A stretch of 64,000 bases of DNA from Streptomyces chartreusis NRRL 3882 (GTDB lineage Bacteria > Actinomycetota > Actinomycetes > Streptomycetales > Streptomycetaceae): assembly GCF_900236475.1 (NCBI RefSeq), contig NZ_LT963352.1, positions 6,638,001 to 6,702,000 of the forward strand, given 5' to 3'. Shown piece by piece: positions 17,607 through 25,797 of the stretch. The notes under the pieces were generated by a model. It made no database searches and was not told the DNA's origin. It saw only the letters and a list, made by a program, of their open reading frames with translations. The translations under genes and the position numbers were made by a program. The number at the start of each line of letters is the position of its first letter. Position 1 is the first letter of the stretch.

Positions 17607-18697
17607 TGAAGCAGATCCTGTTCGCAGGAGTCATTGGCCTCTTCCTGACGCTGGTCGGCACCCCGCTGCTGATCAAGCTCCTCGCGCGCAAGGGCTACGG
17701 CCAGTACATCCGCGACGACGGCCCGCGCGAGCACGCCAGCAAGCGCGGTACGCCGACCATGGGCGGTATCGCCTTCATCCTGGCGACGGTCGCCGCGTAC
17801 TTCCTGGCCAAGGTGATCACGGGCTATCTCGACCCGGACGTCGACGCGGCGCCGACCTTCTCGGGTCTGCTGGTGCTCGGCCTGATGGTGGGCATGGGCC
17901 TGGTCGGCTTCCTCGACGACTACATCAAGATCGTCAAGCGGCGCTCGCTGGGTCTGCGGGCCAAGGCGAAGATGGCCGGCCAGCTGATCGTCGGCATCGG
18001 CTTCGCGGTGCTCTCGCTCCAGTTCGCGGACAACCGCGGCAACACCCCGGCGTCCACGAAGCTGTCGTTCATCACCGACTTCGGCTGGACGATCGGACCC
18101 GTGCTGTTCGTGGTCTGGGCGCTGTTCATGATCCTCGCGATGTCGAACGGCGTGAACCTGACCGACGGTCTGGACGGTCTGGCCACCGGCGCCTCCGTGC
18201 TCGTCTTCGGCGCCTACACCTTCATCGGCGTCTGGCAGTTCCAGGAGTCCTGCGCCAACGCGCAGACGCTGACCAACCCCGGCGCGTGCTACGAGGTGCG
18301 CGACCCCCTCGACCTCGCGGTGGTCGCCTCGGCGCTGATGGGCGCCTGCCTCGGCTTCCTGTGGTGGAACACCTCGCCGGCCAAGATCTTCATGGGTGAC
18401 ACCGGTTCGCTCGCGCTCGGCGGTGTGCTCGCCGGCCTCGCGATCTGCTCCCGCACCGAGCTGCTGCTCGCCATCCTCGGCGGCCTCTTCGTCCTGATCA
18501 CCATGTCCGTGGTGATCCAGGTCGGCTCCTTCCGCCTCACCGGGAAGCGCGTCTTCCGGATGGCGCCACTCCAGCACCACTTCGAACTCAAGGGCTGGTC
18601 CGAAGTGCTCGTCGTGGTCCGCTTCTGGATCATTCAGGGCATTTGTGTGATCGTCGGACTGGGCCTCTTCTACGCAGGATGGGCAGCGGACAAGTGA
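17603..18697 (+). CDS. mraY: Phospho-MurNAc-pentapeptide translocase MraY
   Basis: This 364-residue polytopic enzyme with about ten helices transfers phospho-MurNAc-pentapeptide to undecaprenyl phosphate, making lipid I at the inner face of the membrane. Conserved active-site blocks are IRDDGPREH (36-44), FLDDYIK (near 103), NLTDGLDGL (near 186) and MGDTGSLALGG (near 263). The ATG overlaps the murF stop. Near its own end, the GTG of murD overlaps the stop codon. The enzyme family is the target of tunicamycin-like and muraymycin-like antibiotics. Confidence 0.98.
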   Translation: MMKQILFAGVIGLFLTLVGTPLLIKLLARKGYGQYIRDDGPREHASKRGTPTMGGIAFILATVAAYFLAKVITGYLDPDVDAAPTFSGLLVLGLMVGMGLVGFLDDYIKIVKRRSLGLRAKAKMAGQLIVGIGFAVLSLQFADNRGNTPASTKLSFITDFGWTIGPVLFVVWALFMILAMSNGVNLTDGLDGLATGASVLVFGAYTFIGVWQFQESCANAQTLTNPGACYEVRDPLDLAVVASALMGACLGFLWWNTSPAKIFMGDTGSLALGGVLAGLAICSRTELLLAILGGLFVLITMSVVIQVGSFRLTGKRVFRMAPLQHHFELKGWSEVLVVVRFWIIQGICVIVGLGLFYAGWAADK

Positions 18698-20130
18698 CCT
18701 CCTCGGTGTCTTCGGAACTCAAGGGCAAGCACGTCACCGTCGCCGGGCTCGGCGTCTCCGGCGTCCCGGCGGCCAAGGTGCTGCACGGCCTCGGCGCGAT
18801 CGTCACGGCCGTCAACGACGGCGCCGACGAGCGCGCGCGGGCGCAGGCCGCCGAACTGGAGGCGCTCGGCATCACCGTGCGCCTCGGTGACGGCGACACC
18901 CTGCCCGAGGGCACCGAGCTGATCGTCACCGCGCCCGGCTGGAAGCCGGACAAGCCGCTGTTCGCGGCGGCGGAGCGGGCGGGCGTCCCCGTCTGGGGCG
19001 ACGTCGAGCTGGCCTGGCGCCTGCGCGGCCCGGACGCCGCCCCCTGGCTGGCCGTCACGGGCACCAACGGCAAGACCACCACCGTCCAGATGCTCGCCTC
19101 GATCCTCAAGGCCGCGGGCCTGCGCACGGCCGCCGTCGGCAACATCGGCGTCTCCCTCCTGGACGCGGTGCTCGGCGAGGAGCAGTACGACGTGCTGGCC
19201 GTGGAGCTCTCCAGCTACCAGCTCCACTGGGCGCCGTCGCTGCGCGCCCACTCGGCCGCCGTACTCAACCTCGCCCCCGACCACCTCGACTGGCACGGCT
19301 CCATGGAGGCGTACGCCGCCGACAAGGGCCGTATCTACGAGGGCAATCGCGTCGCCTGCGTCTACAACGCCGATGCCACCGACAAGCCGTCCACCGAGGA
19401 CCTGGTCCGCGAGGCCGACGTCGAGGAGGGCTGCCGGGCCGTCGGCTTCACCCTCGGCACGCCCGCGCCCTCCCAACTGGGCGTCGTGGAGGGCATCCTG
19501 GTCGACCGCGCCTTCGTCGAGAACCGGCAGAAGAACGCCCAGGAGCTCGCCGAGGTCGCCGACGTCAACCCGCCGGCCCCGCACAACATCGCCAACGCCC
19601 TCGCGGCGGCGGCCCTCGCGCGGGCGTACGGCGTGCCCGCCAAGGCCGTACGGGACGGCCTGCGGGCGTTCACCCCGGACGCCCACCGCATCGCGCACGT
19701 GGCCGACGTGGACGGGGTCGCGTACGTCGACGACTCCAAGGCCACCAACACCCACGCCGCGGAAGCCTCGTTGGCGGCCTACGAGAAGATCGTGTGGATC
19801 GCGGGCGGGCTCGCGAAGGGCGCCACCTTCGACGAGCTGGTCAGCAAGTCGGCGCCCAGGCTGCGCGGGGCCGTGCTGATCGGCGCGGACCGCGCGCTGA
19901 TCCGCGAAGCCCTGGCGCGACACGCCCCCGAAGTACCCGTCGTCGACCTCGACCGGACCGACACTGGGGCGATGCGCGCGGCGGTCCAGGAGGCGCGGCG
20001 GCTCGCTCAGGCCGGTGACACGGTGCTGCTGGCTCCGGCCTGCGCCTCCATGGACATGTTCGCCAACTACAACAAGCGCGGGGACGCTTTCGCGGACGCC
20101 GTTCGCGAGCTCGGCTCCGTCGACGGCTGA
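18694..20130 (+). CDS. murD: UDP-MurNAc-L-Ala:D-Glu ligase MurD
   Basis: This 478-residue Mur ligase adds D-glutamate to UDP-MurNAc-L-Ala. An N-terminal nucleotide-binding fold (VTVAGLGVSG, 14-23) precedes the ATP site VTGTNGKTTT (near 119-128). NLAPDHLDWHGS follows (near 190-201), and the C-terminal domain contains IAGGLAKG. Of several in-frame starts, I chose the GTG at 18694 because it overlaps the mraY stop (GTGA), as elsewhere in this cluster. ATG 18679 would add five residues. The gap of 147 nt to ftsW is unusually large for this part of the cluster and holds a small ORF. Confidence 0.96.
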   Translation: MTSSVSSELKGKHVTVAGLGVSGVPAAKVLHGLGAIVTAVNDGADERARAQAAELEALGITVRLGDGDTLPEGTELIVTAPGWKPDKPLFAAAERAGVPVWGDVELAWRLRGPDAAPWLAVTGTNGKTTTVQMLASILKAAGLRTAAVGNIGVSLLDAVLGEEQYDVLAVELSSYQLHWAPSLRAHSAAVLNLAPDHLDWHGSMEAYAADKGRIYEGNRVACVYNADATDKPSTEDLVREADVEEGCRAVGFTLGTPAPSQLGVVEGILVDRAFVENRQKNAQELAEVADVNPPAPHNIANALAAAALARAYGVPAKAVRDGLRAFTPDAHRIAHVADVDGVAYVDDSKATNTHAAEASLAAYEKIVWIAGGLAKGATFDELVSKSAPRLRGAVLIGADRALIREALARHAPEVPVVDLDRTDTGAMRAAVQEARRLAQAGDTVLLAPACASMDMFANYNKRGDAFADAVRELGSVDG

Positions 20131-20181
20131 CCCGGGTCCGCCTCGCCCGGCGGTGGCGCCGGGCGTATCTGGGAGGGACGC

Positions 20182-20271
20182 GTGACACGGATGTGGCTGG
20201 TGCCCGAGCGGCCGGGGAGCGTCAGGGGCCGTTCCGGCCGCACGACGTTCCCCTCCGGCATGGCGGGGTGA
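20182..20271 (+). CDS. Possible 29-codon leader ORF ahead of ftsW
   Basis: A GTG at 20182 preceded by GGGAGGG (20171-20177) opens a 29-codon frame ending in TGA at 20269-20271. That stop is 6 nt before the ftsW ATG and in the same frame. The peptide (MTRMWLVPERPGSVRG and a further 13 residues) is basic and resembles nothing I know. The ribosome binding site is better than the one in front of ftsW, so translation here could feed ribosomes to ftsW. It could also be chance in GC-rich DNA. Confidence 0.3.
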   Translation: MTRMWLVPERPGSVRGRSGRTTFPSGMAG

Positions 20272-20277
20272 GCGGCG

Positions 20278-21642
20278 ATGCCCACCAGCCGCACCGGACG
20301 GCCTCCCGTCCCCCGCGCTCCCAGGCGCCCCGCCGCGCCCCGGCTCGTCCGTGAGAACCGCGTCCTGGCCTTCTACCACCGTGCGCGCAGGGGCTGGGAC
20401 CGGCCGCTGACCGCCTACTACCTCATCTTCGGCGGCAGTCTGCTGATCACCGTGCTGGGCCTGGTGATGGTCTACTCGGCCTCCCAGATCACCGCGCTGC
20501 AGATGTCGCTGCCGGGCTCGTACTTCTTCCGCAAGCAGCTGCTGGCCGCCGTGATCGGCGCCGGACTGCTCTTCGCCGCCTCGCGGATGCCGGTGAAGCT
20601 GCACCGGGCCCTGGCCTACCCGATCCTCGCCGGCGCCGTCTTCCTCATGGCCCTCGTGCAGATCCCCGGCATAGGAGTGTCGGTCAACGGCAACCAGAAC
20701 TGGATCGCGCTCGGCGGCTCCTTCCAGATCCAGCCCAGTGAGTTCGGCAAGCTCGCGCTCGTGTTGTGGGGGGCCGACCTGCTGGCCCGCAAGCAGGACA
20801 AGAGGCTGCTGACCCAGTGGAAGCACATGCTCGTGCCGCTGGTGCCGGCCGCCTTCATGCTGCTCGGGCTGATCATGATCGGCGGCGACATGGGCACCGC
20901 GATCATCCTCACGGCCATCCTGTTCGGCCTGCTCTGGCTGGCCGGCGCGCCCACGCGGCTGTTCGCCGGAGTGCTGTCGGTAGCCGCCGTACTCGGCCTG
21001 ATCCTCATCAAGACCAGCCCCAACCGCATGGCGCGCCTGCAGTGCCTGGGCGCCACCGAACCCCAGTCCGGCCCGGTCGACTGCTGGCAGGCCGTGCACG
21101 GCATCTACGCCCTCGCCTCCGGCGGAATCTTCGGCTCCGGGCTGGGTGCGAGTGTGGAGAAATGGGGTCAACTCCCCGAAGCCCACACCGACTTCATCTT
21201 CGCCGTCACCGGTGAGGAACTGGGCCTGGCGGGGACGCTGTCGGTACTCGCCCTCTTCGCGGCTCTAGGCTATGCGGGTATCCGCGTGGCCGGACGCACG
21301 GAGGACCCCTTCGTGAGGTATGCCGCGGGAGGCGTGACCACCTGGATCACGGCCCAGGCCGTGATCAACATCGGTGCGGTGCTCGGTCTGCTGCCGATCG
21401 CCGGCGTCCCCCTCCCGCTGTTCTCCTACGGGGGATCCGCCCTGCTGCCGACCATGTTCGCCATCGGGCTGCTGATCGCCTTCGCGCGCGACGAGCCCGC
21501 TGCGCGGGCGGCGCTTGCGATGCGGCAACCCCGCTTTGGTAGAAAGCGGGGGGCTGGGGGAACCGGTTCCGGCCGGAGTCCCCGGAGATGGAACACGATG
21601 CGACGGCGCGCCTCGGCGGCGCGCTCGTCCGGAGAGCGGTGA
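20278..21642 (+). CDS. ftsW: Septal glycosyltransferase FtsW (SEDS family)
   Basis: This 454-residue SEDS protein polymerises glycan strands from lipid II at the septum together with FtsI. An approximately 40-residue basic, Pro-rich cytoplasmic N-terminus precedes about ten helices. SEDS blocks include GLVMVYSASQI near 61-71, GNQNWIALGG, QPSEFGKLAL, GGDMGTA, the TGEELGLAG loop near 310, and LPLFSYGGSAL near 379. The ATG at 20278 has only a weak GGGGTGAGCGG upstream. The C-terminal about 50 residues are basic and low in complexity. In Streptomyces, FtsW is known to be needed for sporulation septation rather than vegetative growth. Confidence 0.96.
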   Translation: MPTSRTGRPPVPRAPRRPAAPRLVRENRVLAFYHRARRGWDRPLTAYYLIFGGSLLITVLGLVMVYSASQITALQMSLPGSYFFRKQLLAAVIGAGLLFAASRMPVKLHRALAYPILAGAVFLMALVQIPGIGVSVNGNQNWIALGGSFQIQPSEFGKLALVLWGADLLARKQDKRLLTQWKHMLVPLVPAAFMLLGLIMIGGDMGTAIILTAILFGLLWLAGAPTRLFAGVLSVAAVLGLILIKTSPNRMARLQCLGATEPQSGPVDCWQAVHGIYALASGGIFGSGLGASVEKWGQLPEAHTDFIFAVTGEELGLAGTLSVLALFAALGYAGIRVAGRTEDPFVRYAAGGVTTWITAQAVINIGAVLGLLPIAGVPLPLFSYGGSALLPTMFAIGLLIAFARDEPAARAALAMRQPRFGRKRGAGGTGSGRSPRRWNTMRRRASAARSSGER

Positions 21643-21648
21643 ATTTCG

Positions 21649-22746
21649 GTGCATGTCGTACTCGCCGGCGGAGGAACCGCGGGCCACATCGAGCCCGCGC
21701 TCGCCCTCGCGGACGCCCTGCGCAGGCAGGATCCGACCGTGGGCATCACGGCCCTGGGCACGGAGCGAGGCCTGGAGACCCGTCTCGTACCCGAGCGTGG
21801 GTACGAACTCGCGCTGATCCCCGCCGTACCGCTGCCACGCAAGCCCACCCCCGAGCTGATCACCGTCCCGGGCCGGCTGCGCGGCACCATCAAGGCGACC
21901 GAGCAGATCCTGGAGCGCACCAAGGCGGACGCCGTGGTCGGCTTCGGCGGCTACGTCGCCCTGCCCGGCTACCTCGCGGCCAAGCGCCTCGGCGTGCCGA
22001 TCGTCATCCACGAGGCCAACGCCCGCCCGGGCCTGGCCAACAAGATCGGCTCGCGGTACGCCAGCCAGGTCGCCGTCTCCACCCCGGACAGCAAGCTGCG
22101 CGGCGCCCGCTACATCGGCATCCCGCTGCGCCGCTCCATCGCCACCCTGGACCGGGCCGCCGTACGCCCCGAGGCCCGCGCCGCGTTCGGGCTCGACCCC
22201 AACCTGCCCACGCTGCTGGTCTCCGGCGGCTCCCAGGGCGCCCGCCGCCTCAACGAGGTCGTGCAGACGGTCGCGCCCTGGCTCCAGCAGGCCGGGATCC
22301 AGATCCTGCACGCGGTCGGCCCGAAGAACGAACTGCCGCAGGTCCAGCAGATGCCGGGGATGCCCCCCTACATCCCGGTAAGTTACCTGGACCGGATGGA
22401 CCTCGCGTACGCCGCGGCCGACATGATGCTCTGCCGCGCGGGCGCGATGACCGTCGCCGAGCTCTCCGCCGTCGGGCTCCCGGCCGCCTACGTCCCGCTG
22501 CCCATCGGCAACGGCGAACAGCGGCTCAACGCCCAGCCGGTGGTCAAGGCCGGCGGCGGCCTGCTGGTCGACGACGCGGAGCTGACCCCCGAGTGGGTCC
22601 AGCAGAACGTCCTGCCCGTGCTCGCCGATCCGCACCGGCTGTACCAGATGTCCCGCGCCGCCGCCGAGTTCGGCCGCCGGGACGCCGACGACCTGCTCGT
22701 CGGCATGGTGTACGAGGCGATCGCCGCCGCTCGTGCACACCGCTAG
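21649..22746 (+). CDS. murG: UDP-GlcNAc:lipid I GlcNAc transferase MurG
   Basis: This 365-residue GT-B glycosyltransferase converts lipid I to lipid II at the cytoplasmic membrane face. The N-terminal glycine loop is GGGTAGH (residues 7-13). VGFGGYVALPG and IHEANARPGLANK follow, and the C-terminal UDP-GlcNAc site includes SGGSQGARRLNE and RAGAMTVAELSAVGLP. The GTG start lies 6 nt after the ftsW stop. murC, which often follows murG in dcw clusters, is not here; ftsQ follows directly. Confidence 0.98.
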   Translation: MHVVLAGGGTAGHIEPALALADALRRQDPTVGITALGTERGLETRLVPERGYELALIPAVPLPRKPTPELITVPGRLRGTIKATEQILERTKADAVVGFGGYVALPGYLAAKRLGVPIVIHEANARPGLANKIGSRYASQVAVSTPDSKLRGARYIGIPLRRSIATLDRAAVRPEARAAFGLDPNLPTLLVSGGSQGARRLNEVVQTVAPWLQQAGIQILHAVGPKNELPQVQQMPGMPPYIPVSYLDRMDLAYAAADMMLCRAGAMTVAELSAVGLPAAYVPLPIGNGEQRLNAQPVVKAGGGLLVDDAELTPEWVQQNVLPVLADPHRLYQMSRAAAEFGRRDADDLLVGMVYEAIAAARAHR

Positions 22747-22772
22747 GACCGTATGACGGAAGGCAGGGGAGC

Positions 22773-23567
22773 GTGGCCGGATCGACCACCGCCGAGCGCG
22801 GTGAACGCCAGCGGGAGTCGTCCGGCCCGCCGCCGGTCAGGCGCCTGAGGCGACGTCACCTTCGTATGATCGTCATTCTGGGTCTCGCCCTGGTGTTCCT
22901 CGGCATCCCGACGGTGTGGCTGTTCTACGGCTCCGACTGGCTGCGCGCCGAGCACGTCTCCGTGTCGGGGACCCGGGTCCTGACACCGCATCAGGTCGAG
23001 GCGGCCGCCGACGTCCCGCTCGGGAAGCCGCTGATCTCCGTCGACACCGATGCGATCGGGACGCGACTGCGGCAGAAGTTGCCCCGAATCGACTCGGTTG
23101 ACGTGGTCCGTTCCTGGCCCCATGGAATCGACCTGAAAGTGGTCGAGCGGACTCCGGTTCTGATTGTCCAAAAGGGCGGAAAGTTCGTCGAAGTGGACGA
23201 CGAAGGTGTCCGTTTCGCTACGGTTTCTGAGGCGCCGAAAGGCGTTCCCGCACTGGAATTGACGCTCTCCCGGTCCAGTTCCGCCGCCGCGAGCCTGCGC
23301 CGTTTCGGCGAGTCCCGGCTGGTGCGCGAGGCGGTGGGCGTCGCCCGCGCCGTTCCGGCCGCCGTCGCACGCGACACACGGATCGTCAAGGTCCGTTCCT
23401 ACGACGACATCTCGCTGGAGTTGCGGGACGGCCGCACGATCGCCTGGGGGAGCAGCGAGAAGGGCGCCGCGAAGGCCCGTACGCTCACCGCCCTGATGAA
23501 AGCCTCGCCCGCCGCACGGTACTTCGACGTGAGTGTTCCCACCGCGCCCGCGTCAGCAGGGAGTTGA
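22773..23567 (+). CDS. ftsQ: Cell division protein FtsQ
   Basis: This is a 264-residue bitopic protein. A basic cytoplasmic N-terminus (about 31 residues, rich in Arg) precedes one helix (about 32-52). The extracytoplasmic POTRA domain starts near residue 57 (VSVSGTRVLTPHQV), and the FtsQ beta domain follows. FtsQ recruits FtsL and DivIC to the septum. The frame is open far upstream, but only the GTG at 22773 gives the right N-terminus, with AGGGGAG just before it. The third-position GC bias dips at about 23090-23270, though the frame is intact. Confidence 0.95.
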   Translation: MAGSTTAERGERQRESSGPPPVRRLRRRHLRMIVILGLALVFLGIPTVWLFYGSDWLRAEHVSVSGTRVLTPHQVEAAADVPLGKPLISVDTDAIGTRLRQKLPRIDSVDVVRSWPHGIDLKVVERTPVLIVQKGGKFVEVDDEGVRFATVSEAPKGVPALELTLSRSSSAAASLRRFGESRLVREAVGVARAVPAAVARDTRIVKVRSYDDISLELRDGRTIAWGSSEKGAAKARTLTALMKASPAARYFDVSVPTAPASAGS

Positions 23568-23650
23568 CGCACATCCGCGCAGGCCAGCACCCTGGTTGGG
23601 CAGTGCTACGGCTGATCACATAGGGTGAAAAGAAAAACGGGAGGTTCGGC

Positions 23651-23725
23651 GTGTTCGTTGAAGGAGCGCCACTTGTCGACTTAGTGTCCTGTTCAGAAGA
23701 CTCCAAGGAACAGACACACTGGTAA
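23651..23725 (+). CDS. Possible 24-codon leader ORF with a TTA codon upstream of ftsZ
   Basis: GTG at 23651, about 7 nt after a GGGAGG, opens MFVEGAPLVDLVSCSEDSKE and four more residues (QTHW), ending in TAA at 23723-23725. Codon 11 is TTA, the leucine codon read in Streptomyces only by the bldA tRNA and rare in vegetative genes. The stop codon lies inside the left arm of a hairpin. If translated, ribosome progress here could depend on bldA and affect expression into ftsZ. The ORF is short, and translation is not shown. Confidence 0.3.
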   Translation: MFVEGAPLVDLVSCSEDSKEQTHW

Positions 23726-23743
23726 CCCTAAACTTCAGGGTTA
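23723..23743 (+). promoter_or_regulatory. Hairpin/repeat in the ftsZ leader
   Basis: TAACCCT (23723-23729) and AGGGTTA (23737-23743) form perfect 7-nt arms around AAACTTC. A second AGGGTT follows at once (23743-23748), so a shifted pairing of CCCTAA with TTAGGG is also possible. The arms are AT-richer than the surroundings. This could be an operator or an mRNA hairpin. It overlaps the stop codon of the leader ORF. Confidence 0.4.
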
Positions 23744-23855
23744 GGGTTCGGGTCGGCGATACGGACCGTCCCATTCGGCATCAGTCGTCGGGTCGCGGGG
23801 CGCAGCGCGCCACGGTGATTCGGCGACACGTAACTCGAGGCGAGAGGCCTTCGAC

Positions 23856-25049
23856 GTGGCAGCACCGCAGAACTACCTCGCAGTCATCAAAGTCATCGGT
23901 GTCGGCGGCGGTGGTGTCAATGCCATCAACCGGATGATCGAGGTCGGTCTCAAGGGCGTCGAGTTCATCGCCATCAACACCGACGCGCAAGCTCTGTTGA
24001 TGAGCGACGCCGACGTCAAGCTGGACGTCGGCCGTGAACTCACCCGCGGACTCGGCGCCGGAGCCAATCCGGAGGTCGGCCGCAAGGCCGCCGAGGACCA
24101 CCGCGAGGAGATCGAGGAGGTCCTCAAGGGGGCCGACATGGTCTTCGTGACGGCCGGTGAAGGTGGCGGCACCGGCACCGGCGGCGCGCCCGTCGTGGCC
24201 AACATCGCGCGCAATCTGGGCGCCCTCACCATCGGCGTGGTCACGCGCCCGTTCACCTTCGAGGGACGGCGCCGCGCGAACCAGGCCGAGGACGGCATCG
24301 CCGAGCTCCGCGAAGAGGTCGACACCCTCATCGTCATCCCGAACGACCGGCTGCTGTCCATCTCGGACCGCCAGGTCTCGGTACTGGACGCCTTCAAGTC
24401 GGCCGACCAGGTCCTGCTCTCCGGTGTGCAGGGCATCACCGACCTCATCACCACCCCGGGCCTCATCAACCTCGACTTCGCCGACGTCAAGTCGGTCATG
24501 TCCGAGGCAGGCTCGGCACTGATGGGCATCGGCTCCGCCCGCGGCGACGACCGCGCGGTGGCCGCCGCCGAGATGGCGATCTCCTCGCCGCTGCTGGAGG
24601 CGTCCATCGACGGCGCCCGCGGTGTGCTGCTCTCCATCTCCGGTGGCTCGGACCTCGGTCTCTTCGAGATCAACGAGGCCGCCCAGCTGGTGAGCGAGGC
24701 CGCCCACCCCGAGGCCAACATCATCTTCGGCGCGGTGATCGACGACGCCCTCGGCGACGAGGTCCGGGTCACCGTGATCGCGGCCGGCTTCGACGGCGGC
24801 CAGCCCCCGGCCCGCCGGGAGAACGTGATCGGCTCGACCTCGGCCAAGCGCGAGGAGCCGGCCCCGGCACGGCAGACCGAGAGCCGCCCGTCCTTCGGTT
24901 CGCTCGGCAGCGTGACCCCGAAGGAGGACCCGGAGCCCGCTCCGGAACCGGTCAACGACATCCCGGTCGCCCCGCCGGTCCCGCCGGCGCCGCGGACCTA
25001 CTCGGACAGCGCGGCCGAGGAACTGGACGTACCGGACTTCCTCAAGTGA
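23856..25049 (+). CDS. ftsZ: Tubulin-like division GTPase FtsZ
   Basis: This 397-residue FtsZ assembles the Z ring, or Z ladders in sporulating hyphae. The GTP-binding tubulin signature is GGGTGTGGAP (near 102-111), and the T7 synergy loop is NLDFADVKSVM (near 204-214). An acidic/Pro-rich disordered linker (about 315-385) ends in the conserved C-terminal peptide DVPDFLK, the docking site for SepF in actinobacteria, which lack FtsA. The GTG start is preceded by GAGAGG. The following pgeF gene starts 10 nt after its stop. Confidence 0.98.
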   Translation: MAAPQNYLAVIKVIGVGGGGVNAINRMIEVGLKGVEFIAINTDAQALLMSDADVKLDVGRELTRGLGAGANPEVGRKAAEDHREEIEEVLKGADMVFVTAGEGGGTGTGGAPVVANIARNLGALTIGVVTRPFTFEGRRRANQAEDGIAELREEVDTLIVIPNDRLLSISDRQVSVLDAFKSADQVLLSGVQGITDLITTPGLINLDFADVKSVMSEAGSALMGIGSARGDDRAVAAAEMAISSPLLEASIDGARGVLLSISGGSDLGLFEINEAAQLVSEAAHPEANIIFGAVIDDALGDEVRVTVIAAGFDGGQPPARRENVIGSTSAKREEPAPARQTESRPSFGSLGSVTPKEDPEPAPEPVNDIPVAPPVPPAPRTYSDSAAEELDVPDFLK

Positions 25050-25059
25050 TCCTTCTGAC

Positions 25060-25791
25060 GTGATAGGACAGCGCGAAAGCGTGAGCGGCGCCCACTTCGC
25101 CTTCACCGACCGGTGGGGCGGGGTGAGCGCCGCTCCGTATGAGGAGCTCAATCTCGGCGGAGCGGTCGGTGACGATCCGGACGCCGTACGCACCAACCGC
25201 GAGCTGGCCGCGAAGTCCCTGGGCGTCGAGCCGGACCGGGTGGTCTGGATGAACCAGGTGCACGGGGCCGACGTGGCGGTGGTGGACGGGCCGTGGGGAT
25301 CTTCGCCCGAGATCCCGTCGGTCGACGCGATCGTCACGACGCGGCGGGGACTCGCCCTCGCCGTGCTCACCGCCGACTGCGTGCCGGTACTGCTCGCCGA
25401 CCCCGTCGCCGGGATCGCCGCCGCGGCCCACGCGGGCCGGCCCGGCATGATCGCCGGAGTCGTCCCGGCCGCGCTACGCGCGATGACGGAGCTGGGCGCC
25501 GAGCCCTCCCGGATCGTCGCCCGCACCGGACCCACCGTCTGCGGCCGGTGTTACGAAGTGCCCGAGGCGATGCGCGCCGAGGTGTCCGCCATCGAGCCGG
25601 CGGCGTACGCCGAGACGAGTTGGGGCACTCCGGCGGTCGACGTGAGCGCCGGAGTGCACGCACAGCTGGAACGGCTCGGAGTGCGTGACCGGGCGCAATC
25701 GCCGGTGTGCACGCTGGAGTCGGACGATCACTTCTCGTACCGCCGCGACCGCACCACCGGTCGGCTCGCGGGCTATGTGTGGCTGGACTGA
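25060..25791 (+). CDS. pgeF: Laccase-domain protein YlmD/PgeF
   Basis: This 243-residue member of the multicopper-polyphenol-oxidase-like DUF152 family has the metal/active-site triad His68 (NQVHGAD), Cys107 (TADCVPV) and His123 (AAHAGRPG). Characterised relatives cleave purine nucleosides, and E. coli YfiH (PgeF) guards peptidoglycan precursors against wrong amino acid incorporation by MurC. Position right behind ftsZ is conserved in Gram-positives as ylmD. The GTG start follows closely on the ftsZ stop, so it is likely co-transcribed. Exact substrate in this organism is unknown. Confidence 0.92.
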   Translation: MIGQRESVSGAHFAFTDRWGGVSAAPYEELNLGGAVGDDPDAVRTNRELAAKSLGVEPDRVVWMNQVHGADVAVVDGPWGSSPEIPSVDAIVTTRRGLALAVLTADCVPVLLADPVAGIAAAAHAGRPGMIAGVVPAALRAMTELGAEPSRIVARTGPTVCGRCYEVPEAMRAEVSAIEPAAYAETSWGTPAVDVSAGVHAQLERLGVRDRAQSPVCTLESDDHFSYRRDRTTGRLAGYVWLD

Positions 25792-25797
25792 TAAGGC

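Larger units (their letters stand above)
23568..23855 (+). promoter_or_regulatory. ftsQ-ftsZ intergenic control region
   Basis: This 288-nt gap carries the ftsZ promoters. In S. coelicolor this interval is known to hold several ftsZ promoters, one strongly induced for sporulation septation. GACAC, the core bound by the sporulation regulator WhiA, occurs at 23713-23717 and 23825-23829 (plus strand) and at 23684-23688 (minus strand). It is locally AT-rich (GGGTGAAAAGAAAAACGGG at 23624-23642). It also contains a 24-codon ORF and a hairpin, listed separately. Which bases are promoter elements cannot be decided by eye. Confidence 0.7.

Noticed and set aside
18670..21186. 838-codon open frame opposite murD and ftsW
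   Set aside because: It spans two well-supported genes on the other strand and has no recognisable domain.
23723..23750. Telomere-like TTAGGG repeat
   Set aside because: Only two copies occur, in a chromosomal promoter region; better explained as an operator or hairpin.
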